Of a stretch of 64,000 nucleotides of DNA, positions 1 to 11,272 are shown piece by piece. Source of the stretch: Parasponia andersonii (lineage: Eukaryota; Streptophyta; Magnoliopsida; Rosales; Cannabaceae); NCBI GenBank assembly GCA_002914805.1, contig JXTB01000136.1:146277-210276 (forward strand). The letters run 5' to 3'. The notes under the pieces are model-generated. The model searched no databases, was not told the origin of the DNA, and saw nothing but the letters and a program-made list of their open reading frames with translations. Within the stretch, counting starts at the first letter, position 1, and each line of letters starts with the position of its first letter. The position numbers were made by a program, and so were the translations under genes.

Positions 1-439
1 TCAGTAGAGAAAGTCAAAAATAAACATGATCATCACCTTATAGCAACATCTAATGAAATAATCATTCAAACTCATTGAATTTATTGACCATCATGTAAGC
101 ATACTCATAATATAAACAAGACCAAACATAATCAAACTTTCCAAAAATCAAAACATTTAACAGCAAGAGAATAGATCGGAGTAAAATATGCTAGATCAAC
201 AAGAAAGCCATTCTTTGGTACCAGCTATTGGTATTCATTGATAAAATTCTGCAAAATATTTTCATAAATTCATTTTTTAAGAAAACCATAGTTTTGTGAA
301 ATTTAGAAACACAAAAAAATAAGTTTCTTAATTTATTTAAATTTTGAACGTAAAATATCTAATTATCAGATAATTAGATAAATAAAAATTAAGAAATTGG
401 CTGAAAATGAAACACCTTCCTTGAAGGAGTTATCTGCTA

Positions 440-478
<39 letters not shown>

Positions 479-600
479 TAGATATATATATAATATATTA
501 CCTTTTCTTTAAAAAAAAACAAAGGAAGTCACGCATTTAGGTTTATATATATAAGTAAAAAGGTTACGGTAACAAGTTTAAAAAAAAGTTTTCGTGTATA
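1..600. other. AT-rich intergenic DNA with TA microsatellite
   Basis: No open reading frame or recognisable domain is present. A (TA)n run occupies about 442-475 and short TA-rich palindromes continue to about 500. The stretch ends at the left border of the first MITE copy. Confidence 0.6.
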
Positions 601-608
601 TTTATATG

Positions 609-843
609 GGCACTAATCGAGTAGGTATTTTTTTTTTAACTATGCATAGGTATCAATTTGGCCAATGAAAATTTAGCATGTACATTTTTTTATTGTAAAA
701 AGTAAGAGAGAGAAAGCATTAATGATGCAAGTCTTTTCACGCACTTCATTATAGTCATTAGATCATCATTAGATGATGATCTAACGGCTAAAAAAAAATA
801 TCTACCCATAGGTAAAAAAAAATACCTATTGGATTGGCAACCT
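609..843 (+). repeat. MITE copy 1 (family A, TIR GGCACCAATCCAGTAGGTA)
   Basis: A copy of a short element that occurs at least four times in the window. It begins GCACTAATCGAGTAGGTA followed by a T run, and ends with the inverse, AATACCTATTGGATTGG. Between them lie the conserved family blocks CAATTTGGCCAATGAAAAT and AAGAGAGAGAAAGCATTAATG, then GATCTAACGGCTAAAAAA. Flanks are TA dinucleotide runs, so a TA target duplication is possible but cannot be proven. No coding capacity. The superfamily is not determined; a TA target would suit Tc1/mariner-like elements. Confidence 0.75.
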
Positions 844-935
844 ATATATATATATTAATTAATATATTTAATTAAATTATTTATTAAATAATTTAATAAA
901 TATATATATAAAATAAATTCTAGCAGATACAAAAA

Positions 936-1091
936 TACACTACGTATCATTTTTTATAAAGCCTCCATAAACTAGAGAGAAAAGGAAGAAAATCTTCCTA
1001 TTCTCTGTAGAACTACACTACGTATCATTTTTTATAAAGCCTCCATAAACTAGAGAGAAAAGGAAGAAAATCTTCCTATTCTCTGTAGAAC
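936..1091. repeat. Perfect 78-bp tandem duplication
   Basis: Two head-to-tail copies (936-1013 and 1014-1091) begin TACACTACGTATCATTTTT and end CTCTGTAGAAC. I see no difference between them, so the event is recent or is an assembly artefact. The unit contains the inverted pair GGAAGA/TCTTCC. It has no coding capacity. Confidence 0.85.
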
Positions 1092-1783
1092 AAACGCTTG
1101 TAATCTCATATGTTGAGAATATTATGAGGATCTAAAGTGTGAGTTTTAAGAAATTATACACAACGTCCACATGTTCATCCAGTTGTGCTTGAGGTTTCGA
1201 TTAGAAGATCGTATTTTAGAGGACAGAAAAGCTAGAATCTATTGATAAGCTACAAAAGATATTAGATTTATTCTATTTGTATATTTCTATTTGATATAAA
1301 TTAATACTATACACTCGTATAGTTAATTATTTTAAGAAAATTTTTTAATGTTCGTGGGCCAATCTTCCGTTGCGAAAATCATTTTTAAAACCAACACTTT
1401 CTTATTTTGTATTTAGGCTTAGTGAAAAATTAGCTATTCTCAACGTGTATAGGTTGATGAAGCTTATTGAATTTGTAATGGTATCTGGCTGTAATCATCA
1501 TATCCACTAATACAAACATTTTCCGCTAAAAAACAAAATTGAAATGAAAAACACAATGTAGACTAAACCACACCCTGCTTTTACTCTTATAATCTCTAAA
1601 ATAGGAGAGCATCTTAAAGAAAAGAGAAAGGAAGAAAAACGTGCATCATTTCGGCTTCTGTCATATATAACAACTTTATTTTTTTCATTGTCACACTTGT
1701 GATTTGTGTCAATTGTTTAATTAGCCTAGAAAAAACTAAATATTAAGAGTAAATTGATAAGTTACTCTTGGGGCCTTGTCACC
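1092..1783. other. Intergenic, 3' flank of the metalloproteinase gene
   Basis: AT-rich sequence with stop codons in all frames and no recognised repeat. The segment just left of 1784 is the 3' flank of the minus-strand metalloproteinase gene; a TAAATAA string overlaps its stop codon and could contribute to polyadenylation. Confidence 0.5.
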
Positions 1784-2728
1784 TTATTTATTCAAACCAT
1801 ACAGGGCACGTATACCTCGGATATCATCATCATGTAGATCCCTCTTCGTCGTCCCATAACTGAATCTCGAGTACATGATCGCATCCGGAACAGTGTCGTC
1901 ATGATCGAGCCCGAGCAAATGACCTATCTCATGCACTGCCACCGATTCCAAATCGACCTGGTTCGGTCCCGCGGGGTTCTCGCTCCAATTTTCCTCGGCA
2001 TCAAAATGGAAATGCCCGTTGGACGGCTGAAATGCGTGGGCTAAGATCCCTCGGGGCCCATCAAAGGCGTTTGTGGCGCCGTCGCCATGGTTGCGAATGT
2101 AGAACCCGATCGTGATATCGGAGTCGGCGTCTGGCGCAACTTCTTGGAAAGTAAAATGGCTCACCTGTGCCCATTTCTGGAAAGCTCGGGCGCAGATGGA
2201 CCTTATGTTCTTTGTGCCGGGGACGGAGACGCTCGTGGGAAAGCTATACGTTAGATGGGACTTTTGCCAACGAGGGTTTCCTGGGATGAATCTGTAGTGA
2301 GAAACTGCATGGATGAGCTTGCGGTTCTGGTGATGGTGGTGGTGTTGATGGGTTTTGTTGACTATGTCTGGAACTCCACATCTAGGCATAGTCATTCCCT
2401 TCACCGTTTCCGAGTCTAGGGTTCCAGTGACTTTGAGGTGGTAGTGTTCTTGGTAGGATTTGACGGCGGACTCCAAAGCGTCGTCGTAGAAGTCGTCGTT
2501 GGCGTGGTTAGCGTGGTTATGGTGTTTGTCAACGTTGTAGTCCAAGTAGCCGAATGTCTCAAGATATTGCTTGAGTTGGTGGACCCCAGAGACGTTTTGG
2601 CCCTTGTGACATCCCTTCAAGAGTTGGATGAACTTGAAAGCATCATGTTTCTTTGATTCATTTGTGTCTATAGAGAGCATAACTAGTAAGAGCAATATTG
2701 CTCCCAAAAGTGGGGTTTTTTGGGCCAT
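1784..2728 (-). CDS. Matrix metalloproteinase (matrixin, M10A family), secreted
   Basis: An intronless 314-codon gene for a secreted zinc endopeptidase of the plant matrixin family, acting in the apoplast or cell wall. The methionine at 2728 is chosen because a hydrophobic signal peptide (MAQKTPLLGAILLLLVML) follows immediately. An in-frame ATG at 2815 would put 29 polar residues ahead of it and lies very close to the TATA box. Order of parts: signal peptide about 1-25; a peptidoglycan-binding-like propeptide; the cysteine switch PRCGVPD at 115-121, which keeps the zymogen inactive; a His/Gln-rich linker; and the catalytic domain with HEIGHLLGLDH at 266-276 and the Met-turn methionine at about 285. 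All zinc ligands and the catalytic Glu are intact. The protein stops right after the catalytic domain (RALYGLNK), so the hydrophobic C-terminal tail found in GPI-anchored plant members is absent and it is probably soluble. Plant matrixins are linked to growth, senescence and defence; the exact role here is unknown. Confidence 0.93.
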   Translation of the reverse strand: MAQKTPLLGAILLLLVMLSIDTNESKKHDAFKFIQLLKGCHKGQNVSGVHQLKQYLETFGYLDYNVDKHHNHANHANDDFYDDALESAVKSYQEHYHLKVTGTLDSETVKGMTMPRCGVPDIVNKTHQHHHHHQNRKLIHAVSHYRFIPGNPRWQKSHLTYSFPTSVSVPGTKNIRSICARAFQKWAQVSHFTFQEVAPDADSDITIGFYIRNHGDGATNAFDGPRGILAHAFQPSNGHFHFDAEENWSENPAGPNQVDLESVAVHEIGHLLGLDHDDTVPDAIMYSRFSYGTTKRDLHDDDIRGIRALYGLNK

Positions 2729-2818
2729 CAAATGATGGTTTAACGTTCTAGTATAGGGAGAAAATATATCAAGATTTGGTGATATATGTGCTATGTTACT
2801 CTTTTGCATATGCATGCT

Positions 2819-2830
2819 TCTATATATATG
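2819..2830 (-). promoter_or_regulatory. Putative TATA box of the metalloproteinase gene
   Basis: Read on the minus strand, an ACATATATATAG string lies about 90-100 bp upstream of the preferred ATG at 2728. A start site about 30 bp downstream would fall near or past the alternative ATG at 2815, which supports the downstream start. TA-rich strings are common here, so this is an inference from position. Confidence 0.4.
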
Positions 2831-3261
2831 TACAGTTAATTTGACCGAGCTAATTACAATTATTTCTTATAATTTCAAAGTCGTCTAAACCGTAGAGCTA
2901 TGCAACTTGAAATTTTTCTAATTCACGTATGAACCTTTGAATTTTATGTTGCCCAATTAATTGGAGGGACGTATTTTGGTCTTGCCCAAAGGAGACGTAA
3001 ATTGGGCCTGTATAGATGTGACTTAATTTTGTATTTTTAGTACCTTCAATATTAATGTGAAATTAAGCATCCATGAAGTCCACGAGAGTTTTTTCTCTTT
3101 TTCGATTTTTTCATCAGGGGAAGGTCACGGAGTCCTTAACATTTTGCAAATTTTATTTAATAAAGAGAAGCTGATATTTTCTCGAAGAAGGTGGCTAGAA
3201 ATTTACTGCGTTGGGCAACATCAGGAATCATGTACATTATACGAAAATCAATGTATGCATT
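2831..3261. other. Intergenic, no gene seen
   Basis: Upstream flank of the metalloproteinase gene. Short plus-strand reading frames (for example 3057-3317) have no recognisable domain and run into the hAT-like relic that follows. Confidence 0.5.
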
Positions 3262-3840
3262 CAGTCGCGGAACCAGGAGGACTTTTTTGTCGTGGGGGCA
3301 AAAGAAATTTTCTTTAAAAAAAGTTTAATTGTTAAAAGAAAAAATCTAAAATTTTATAATGGTAATAAAATGCACAAAAAAAAAAGAATTTGAAATGGAA
3401 AAGCAAAATCATATGAGAAATAAATTTTATAAAATATAAAATAGATAATAGAGCCATAATTATTAAATTTCTATATATCTTGACTTATATATACTTTAAC
3501 TTAAGGAATTTAATCCCTAAACAAATTAGGAATTATCAAATAAAAACATTTAAAAGATATAAAAACAAAAATTATTGAACAAAAATTTGAACAAATTTCT
3601 ATAATATGAACACAAATGAGAGAAAAATAAACAAAACAAGAAAGACACACTAAAATATCATTAAGTATTGTATAATTTAGTTGTCATTAAAAAAAATATC
3701 CTTCAAAAAAGGGGGGAAAGAGAAGAATTATAAGATTCAATGCTAAAACGAAAAGATAAATCTTCCATATAAAAATTCCTCATACTGATAAAAATACAGA
3801 ATTAGCAACTAAGTTTGTTTTTATTAAAAACGTATACACC

Positions 3841-3871
<31 letters not shown>

Positions 3872-4224
3872 ACCTCAAGAAATTATTTAATTTAATTTTA
3901 TCTTCATTTTCTAATTTTATCGAGGTTTCGGAACTTTAAATAGAGAATAGAAAAATATTGTGAAAGAATAAGGAAATTATTTTGCAATTCCAATTTTTTT
4001 ATCTCAATTTTAATTTTAATTTTTTTAAAAAAATTTAGTCATTTAAATTTTAAATTGGTTTTAATTAAATGAATAAAGATATAAATTTATATCTTATATA
4101 GGGGACATTATTGGAAGAAAGAGAATTTTAATAGGGGCAAATTATAAATTTATAAAATTTTTATATATATAAAATGAAAAAATCAAAAATTTAAGTGGAG
4201 GCCACTTGCGCCATTCCCTCCACC
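3262..4224. mobile_element. Decayed hAT-like non-autonomous transposon (tentative)
   Basis: The left end reads CAGTCGCGGAACCAGGAGG. This resembles the CAG-N-GGCGGA(A/C)CC ends of many plant hAT-type elements, followed by the usual short G-rich block (GTGGGGGCA). The right end, CCACTTGCGCCATTCCCTCC, gives only a weak inverted match. The 8 bp outside each end are TATGCATT and CATGCATG (6 of 8 identical), as expected for a worn 8-bp target duplication. The interior is AT-rich and non-coding. Confidence 0.42.
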
Positions 4225-4332
4225 CATGCATGTAATGATGCAAGGCCGTCTAGAAGTTAAGAATTAATCGTAATTAATGGTTGTCTGAGATCAATTGCCG
4301 CCATTCAACATAGCAAACTTGATCATATGGTT

Positions 4333-4553
4333 TAATAGGCATTTTTTTTTATTTATAGATAAGTATTTTTTTTTTAGCTGTTGGACCTATCTAATGGTGA
4401 TCTAATGGATATAATGAAATGCATGAAAAGACGCGCATCATTAATGCTCTTTATCTCTCTTATTTTTTATAATAAAAAAATATACATACTAAATTTTCAT
4501 TGGCCAAATTGATACTTATGCATAAATAAAAAAAAATACCTATTGAATTAGTG
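4333..4553 (-). repeat. MITE copy 2 (family A, inverted orientation)
   Basis: The reverse complement carries the same blocks as copy 1: AGGTATTTTTTTTTATTTATGC at its start, CAATTTGGCCAATGAAAAT, AATAAGAGAGATAAAGAGC and CGCGTCTTTTCATGCATTTC, followed by the GATC and ACAGCTAAAAAA block. The terminal repeats are more worn than in the copies near 61 kb, so this is an older insertion. Confidence 0.75.
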
Positions 4554-5259
4554 AAAAATAGTCATATATTTGACTATTTGGCTAAAAAGCCCATACTCTT
4601 AATTAGTAGCAAATTTACTTAATTATAATTTTAATCTTTTCTTTGCTTATATGTGACAATATTTCTCGGGATCAATTTAATGAATACATGTAGGGGTGTA
4701 AAACGGGTTGTCAAAGCCCTGCCCAAGCCAAAAATTCGATTTTGGACCGGCTCATATTTATAAAAATACAGTTTTTTAAAAATTACGACCAGCAGAGAAA
4801 AAACGAAAAAATACGACTTCCAGAGGCTTGATAAAAGGTTTCGTACAACTTTGATCGCCAAAAGTAAAAAACACTTGGGAAAGCGTATGGGTCAAGCATC
4901 AGTCTTGATGCCGATGTCATACACGTTAGCTTAGGGCTGACACTTGATGAATCTTTTTTTAATTTTTTCTTTTGTTTTTTAAATTAATTATTACTTTACT
5001 TTTAATATTATTTGCAAGATTTTGAAATTTTTACTAAAGTTATTTTTTTTCATTTATTCGCGCGTGACCTTTTGTTTTTCGCATTTTAGAAATTATACAT
5101 TTTTAATTGTAATATTACTCATTATATGACTAACTTTTAAAAGTAAAATATGTCAAATTTTTTTAATAAAATAAATAACTAAGCACTTAATAAAAAAAAA
5201 TAGTTCTCAGTTAAAAGAGGAAACACAATAATAAAAAAAAATAACTCCAGATAAAGTAG
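4554..5259. other. AT-rich intergenic DNA
   Basis: No gene is visible. A more GC-rich block at about 4690-4950 stands out from its surroundings but shows no coding frame. A minus-strand frame at 4631-4861 has no recognisable domain. Confidence 0.4.
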
Positions 5260-6385
5260 GTAACACGATGAGTTACATATATAATAATCTTTTAGTTTTT
5301 GTTTTTTTTTTAATTATTTTTTTATTCTTTTAATATTCATTTTCTTTTATTGGATACCATTAGTAACATAATTTTTCCCCAATATACCAGAGGTAATTTG
5401 AATGGATCCTTATAGTATTATTTTTTTTAATTTAGTAGGATATTATAAATAACCCAATAACTATATACCTATGGTATCCCCTTTAAATACTAAAGTAATA
5501 TAAAACAAAAACAATAAAACTCTCGAATAAAATAAGTAATGCAATAAGATACTTATGGTAACTTTACAATTTTAGATTTTGCTTTTGATTCTTTATTATT
5601 ATTTTATATTTTATTCAACACTCATCTCATTTATTGGGTACTATTAGTTCTTGGTATGATTTTTTCCCCTAATATACTGAATATCAAGGTAACTAAATTG
5701 GATACTTACAGTATTTATTTGTTTCTTTTTTTTTTGAGCTTACTGGATGCTATAAGTAACTTAGTACTATATCTATAATATCTCTTTTACATACCTAGGT
5801 AACTTGGTTGGATACTTATAATAATATTTTATTCTCTTTTTTTTACATGTTTCCCAAATTGTATAGATACCTTACGTAACCAACAAGTTGAATTCCTATG
5901 GTAACATTTCCGTTTTTCCTTTTTTTTTCTTTTTTTTTTTCCCAAATGCACCTGGATACCTTAAGTAACATAATAAAATACCAGTGGTAATATGCTTTTT
6001 TTTTAAAAAATTGTTATATTCCTATTAACCATATTTCTTCGTATGAAATAAATAAACCAAATACGAAACTTATGGTAACATTTTTTTCTTCTTTATTATT
6101 ATTTCGTTTCAACTTATCTAGATATCGTAAGTAACCCAATAGTATAAGTGTGGTATTTTTTTTCCCTAACTCGGATACCAAGGGTACCTAAATTAGAAAC
6201 CTTTATGATAAGACTTTTTTTAAATGAAAATTTTACCCCAATACTATACGTGATATTATATAAAGTTATTTATAGTTTTCATGTACGGTTATTTACAGTT
6301 TTTATCTTTCTTTTTTATTACAATTAGGAATGTCTAACTCTCCTTCTAATTTTTTTATTACTATAAGTAACATAAGAAGATACTT
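5260..6385. repeat. Degenerate tandem array built on GATACC..AAGTAAC motifs
   Basis: The same pair of motifs recurs at irregular spacing of about 80-120 bp. One is GGATACC-TTAAGTAAC-(C/A)-TAATA, with versions near 5352, 5431, 5747, 5866, 5952 and 6121. The other is (A)TGGTAAC or GGTAACT-(T/A)-GGTTGGATACTTATA, near 5389, 5548, 5691, 5810, 5902, 5985 and 6074. T-runs separate them. Copies are too diverged for a clean unit. The same motif (GGTACTTGGATACTTGTAAT) resumes at 18029, just beyond the outer retrotransposon, so the element was inserted into this array. Confidence 0.55.
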
Positions 6386-6515
6386 ATAATATGATGAGTG
6401 ATTAATTTACTCACAAATCAAGTATCATTAAACTCATAAATAATATAAGAAGATACTTATGATATGACGAGTGATTAATTTACTTACAAATCAAGTATCA
6501 TTAAACTCAACTAAT
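6370..6515. repeat. 73-bp tandem duplication spanning the outer element's left LTR edge
   Basis: The segment ATAAGAAGATACTTATAATA plus the LTR start TGATGAGTGATTAATTTACT appears twice, with LTR starts at 6392 and 6465. The duplication includes both flank and LTR, so it arose after the element inserted. Confidence 0.75.
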
Positions 6516-7955
6516 TATAAGATCTCAAACATTTTTGTTCGTTTGATGTGTTTTTGCTCTATTTTTTGTAGTTTTTGTGAAAAAAATAATAATCAAGATG
6601 AATTGGTACTATATATTGGTATTTCAACCCTTTTAAATGAAAATTGAGTCCCATACAATCTCAACACCATGCAAATCAAGCAAAATGGAACTAAAGCGAT
6701 GAAATGGCGCCCCGAGTAAGAAAAGTTATTGTGCTGATTTTTCAGAAATGAGAGTGCCGTAGCACTATCCAAGTAGCGCCTTGGTGCTATCTGGAATACT
6801 AAGTTCCAAAGGCTAGAGTGTCACAGTACTTGCCACAGTGCTATCTCACGTTCTAAACCGCGTTTCTAGTGAGTTTGTAAGGTCAATCTCGCCCCTTGAT
6901 GCCATCTAATTGAATAGTTGATATTCTACCCAGTCTAGGTCATTTTGGAGCCCCTTAAATACACCTTTAAGCCATTATTTCAAGAGTAGAGAGTTAAAGA
7001 GAAAAATACACTTGAGAGCTCAAAAATCCTAGAGAATGGAGAGCTTTAGAGATGAAATTTAGAGAGTAAGCTTGAGAGAATTGTTTGACAAATTGAAGTT
7101 TGAAGTTCTATCTTTACAAAAGAGGTTTTCTCATTCTTTTTCTCACCCTAGTCTCATTTGAATTTTGTATTATACTTGATAATTGAACATATTTGAATAT
7201 ATAAAATTCTTGTTGAGATTAGTATTAGATTCTCCTATATTGAATTTATTGTTATATACTTGGGGTATGATGTAACTTAAACTTTGATTATTTGTCTTGA
7301 TTTCTAACATATTCTTTAATTTTATTCTTGAATTTATTTATAATATTCTATATTTAATACTCTCAACTAATTAGCCACTAGTTGAATAATTTGTCTTCTA
7401 GAATTCAACACTTGAGAAATAGAATTTTAAAAACAACTATATGATAGTATAACCTAGAACTTGTTAAGTTTGAGAGAATCTATAATTCCTTTGAAACTAT
7501 GATCAAATAACTATGAAATATAACAAATTCTTAATTTCTAGATTCGGAATAGAAATATTGGAACCAGAATTTAGGAATGATTTTACTCGACATTCGAGAG
7601 AATGAGTCAAAATATCTTCGGGTTTTTGGCTTATAAGCTAGGAACAATTTATTAGAATGCAATTAGTGATCAAAAAACATTATTGATAGTTAGGTAAATT
7701 GAATCCCCTAGTATATTTTTGCATATAAGTCTCCATATTTTATTTTTATAATTATATTGATCTTTGTATTTATTTAACTTATAAATTCATTTAGTTTAGT
7801 TGTCTTGATAAAGTTAGGTCACGATAATTCTAGTACTTAGCGATAATTTAGCACCCAATTTCTTGTAGGATCGACAACTCTATACTTATCACTTTATTAC
7901 TTGTTAATGACCCGTATATTTGCGATTATTTTACGTATATGTATTTAGCATAACA
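6465..7955 (+). repeat. 5' LTR of outer element (about 1.49 kb)
   Basis: Matches 10655-11272 and 17204-18027 throughout, including TCAAGTATCATTAAACTCAA near its start and ATTCTTGTTGAGATTAGTAT in its second half. It contains a run of short inverted GC-rich words around GTAGCACT and GTGCTATC at 6750-6860. The left edge is TGACGAG, a one-base change from TGATGAG. Confidence 0.88.
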
Positions 7956-7961
7956 AGTTTT

Positions 7962-7979
7962 TGGCATCGTTGTTGTGGA
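7962..7979 (+). promoter_or_regulatory. Primer binding site, tRNA-Asp type (decayed)
   Basis: TGGCATCGTTGTTGTGGA lies seven bases after the LTR end. It differs from the usual plant tRNA-Asp primer site TGGCGCCGTTGCCGGGGA only by C/G-to-T/A transitions at CpG-rich positions, as expected from methylated-cytosine decay. Confidence 0.7.
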
Positions 7980-8157
7980 CTTGGCATTTTAAATTATTGT
8001 TGATATCAGGAGTAAGTTACTTGATTTTAATTTAGGCATTTATTCTCATTTTTCAATTTTATTTTTTAAATGTTTGTTTTGTGAGGTGCTTGGAGATGTT
8101 TAATTAACAAGTCCTCTTATGGTTTGTTAAACGAGACTCGAAGTCATTCTATTATAC

Positions 8158-8726
8158 ATGATGGAGATACAAGGAGTTGTTCATACTATGTCCGAATTAT
8201 GGTTTATCCCTGGACTAACCTTCCTCAATTACCTTCGACCCAAAAGAAGAATGTGGGTTGAAAGAGGAAATGATACTAATTTTATCTACCAATTATCCAG
8301 AAATAAAGATTATTCATTGTTGGAAGACATGGCTCAATTTGACTACGGAGTTGGAATTATCTACCAAACTACCTCGGTTTGGGAGATAAATATAACATTT
8401 CGGTACCATGGTATGATACTCCACATCACCAAGCAGAGCCTTCTCCCGACTTTAAATATCTTTTAGCACAATTTTTTGAGGAGCCAAAACTTCGTCATGA
8501 GGAATGGGAGAGAACAAAGACCATTCATAATTCACAATTTGAGTCTCTTTATGAATCCCTTAAAACTATTACAATAGTAGTCGCTATGATAGATACACAA
8601 GTCATAAGCAATTATGAAAGCCACTGTGAGGAGCTAAGTACAAGCAGGAAAATTTTGGGTTTATTTGATGATGACTACTCAAGTGAAAAGGAGAATCAAG
8701 AGGGGATCAATGATGAAGAGTCATAA
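8158..8726 (+). pseudogene. gag-like remnant of outer element
   Basis: Two overlapping open frames (8158-8466 and 8379-8726) lie where gag is expected. The second, 115 codons, is acidic toward its end (DDDYSSEKENQEG) and contains VPWYDTPHHQAE followed by a helical segment. The region after it is full of stops. About 350 bp further on (around 9085-9120) a Leu/Pro/Lys-rich block, readable as LPLKRRREYL in one frame, resembles the end of a Retand-type gag region. No catalytic domain is seen. Gag assignment is an inference from position and flavour, not from a recognised domain. Confidence 0.4.
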
Positions 8727-9129
8727 GACAATACTTGTGAGTCTTCACCCTTTCAGATTCAAATAATTTTGCTACCACCTTTTACCAAAGATCATATCTA
8801 TGACAATACTATATTGCCAAAAGCTCGTTAACCACTGGTAGAATCATTCATTCAAGCTCACCAAGCACATGAGATGGAGCCAAGTCAAATTGAGCATGCA
8901 GCCTCATTACCTCAATATATAGCCATGCTTAAGGGCATTCAAAAACAAAACTCCTATGTCATATTGTAGACACATATTATAGGCAGAAGCCACTATTTGA
9001 CGAGCTTCATCAATATATATATTAATAAGCCTAAAGATGCAAATTATAGAGAGAAGTCTCGCACCACCCAAGTCAGAGTCACATTGCCTAAAGCACTACT
9101 TTTGCCCCTTAAAAGGAGACGAGAATATC

Positions 9130-10654
9130 TTGCCTCTCTAGTACATTTTTTTTTTCTCTTGTGCTTATATTGAATATTTAAATTTTAAGAACATTACAAA
9201 TTTTGAGTTTAGAGGTGAGAACACTTATTGGTTAATTATGTGTTTGATGTGGCTTTGTGTGTTAGTTGTCATGATTTTCTTTCATGAGTTGTGTATTTTT
9301 AGGAAATAATAATTTTTTTTCTTATTTTTTTAATAGTTTGAATAAATTGTGGGTGTTATTGAGATGAGATGACTTGATATTGATGATGAGTATAGTCATT
9401 TAATGTTCTCTTAGATCTTCTGAAATGTAATTAATTGAGATTATCCATGTACGTGACTCGCACTAATTGAACCTCATTATTAATTCTACATATTTGAGCA
9501 CAATAATAATGATCACTTGACTCTTTGAGATTTTGGAGAACATTTGTGTGCATTAGTTAGGTATTGACATCTCATAAACTCTAGATCCTATTTGAGTGTA
9601 GCTTGAGACTAAATTCTATCTTAGATGTCATTAGAGAAATGGTCTAGGCCATCTTTGGACCTTTGAGCATTTCAATCTAACCTTAATATATTAAAATTCT
9701 AGTATACCTACTTTAATCCTATTTATACCTTTTCTTTTTCTATCACATTTTGGCTAAATAAAAATAATGGCCACTAACTTTTTTCCTTTAAGCATGTTGA
9801 TTGCTTTAAAAAGATAATTTGTATTATATTCATGTTGGGAGGAAAGATGGTGTTATAAAAAAAATCATAAAAGAAAGAAAAAAAAAAGAGAATGGTATAA
9901 TTTGGTGAAAAATTGTGTTCCTACCCTATATTTTGTTTTTCATTACTAAGAACAATATTGATTTTGAGTTTGTAAGAGAGGTTTTAGAGTTTTATCCTTT
10001 TGTCTTATTTCATATCTTACGTTCCAAAAAAAAAAGAAAAAATATATTAAATATGTGTTTATTGGGGTGTTGATAAAGGAGATATTTAATTGAAAAGAAG
10101 TGTGGAAGTGTTATTTGGTATTCTAAGGAATAGCTTTACAAGGGTCCTAGATTAATGTATTTAAGGGTGATTCAAACTTCAAATATTTCAAAAATTATCT
10201 TACCTTTTCTCAAGCTTACATTACAAGTTTAATGAATGACCTTTTGATCTTTGATGATATACTAGCATATATTAGTAGAAAGCAACATGAAAAATGAGCA
10301 TATGGTAGTTCCAAATTGTATCATATAGAGATCTTTTATTACCTACCAAAACACACAAGTCTATCTGAAGTTTATTTTATTAAGTGATATTGATTTTGTA
10401 CACACTAGCACATTAAGAGCCTTGAGTGAAATTAAATTGATGCTTGAAATTGAAAGTCTAGATAATCTCAATGTTTGCATTCCTTTTGAACTTGGAATAT
10501 TTTGTGACTTCGGAGATACTTTCACAGTTTTTCATTTGATTCGAAGCTCACACTTTGTCATTTATGTCTTTAGTTCTTGATTTGTATTTTTCTTTTCTTT
10601 TTTTTTTATTTTGTTTTATTTGAGGACAAGCAAATATTCAAGCTTGGAGCTATT
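9130..10654 (+). other. Non-coding interior of outer element with polypurine-like end
   Basis: This AT-rich stretch carries no open frame. Its final 40 bases (GAGGACAAGCAA and AAGCTTGGAGC before the TGATGAG start of the 3' LTR) take the place of the polypurine tract that primes plus-strand synthesis. Confidence 0.55.
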
Positions 10655-11272
10655 TGATGAGTGATTAATTCACTCACAAATCAAGTATCATTAAACTCAA
10701 ATAATTGTAAGATCTCAAGCATGTTTGTTGGCTTGATGTATTTTCATGTTATTTTTATAGTTTTTGTGCATAAATGATAATCAAGATGAATTGGTGATAA
10801 ATACAGATATTTAAACCCTTTTATATGAAAGTTGGGTCCAATACAAACACAATGCAATGAAAATCAGGCAAAACAGAAGAAAAGATGTTGTGCTGACTTT
10901 CCAGAACCAAGAGCATAGTGACACTATCCAAGTTGCATCACGATGTTGTTTGAAAAACTAAGTTCTAAAGGCTAGAGTGCCGCAGCGCTTGATAGGGAGC
11001 ACTGTAGCACTTGACAAGGAGCACCGCGGCACTACCCCACATTCTGAACCGTATTTTTAGTGTGTTTTTAGGTTGATATTCTACCCGGCCTTGGTTATCT
11101 TGGAGCTTATTAAATACACACCTAAGTCTCTATTTTAAGAGTGAAGAGTTAGAGAAAAGACATATACTTGAGAGTTCAAAAATACTAGAGAGAAGAGAGC
11201 ATTGGAGCTAAAATTTAGAGAAGAAGCTTGAAAAAATTGCTTGAAGAATCGAAGCTTGAAGCTCTACCTCCA
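10655..11272 (+). repeat. 3' LTR of outer element, first part
   Basis: Homologous to 6465-7085 of the 5' LTR. Homology stops after GAAGCTCTACCTCCA, where the nested element starts. Confidence 0.85.

Noticed and set aside
2112..2656. Plus-strand ORFs at 2112-2297 and 2438-2656
   Set aside because: They are antisense to the intact metalloproteinase gene and have no domain of their own.
8158..8726. Host gene in the outer element
   Set aside because: It lies between the primer site and the 3' LTR where gag is expected, so it is treated as an element remnant.
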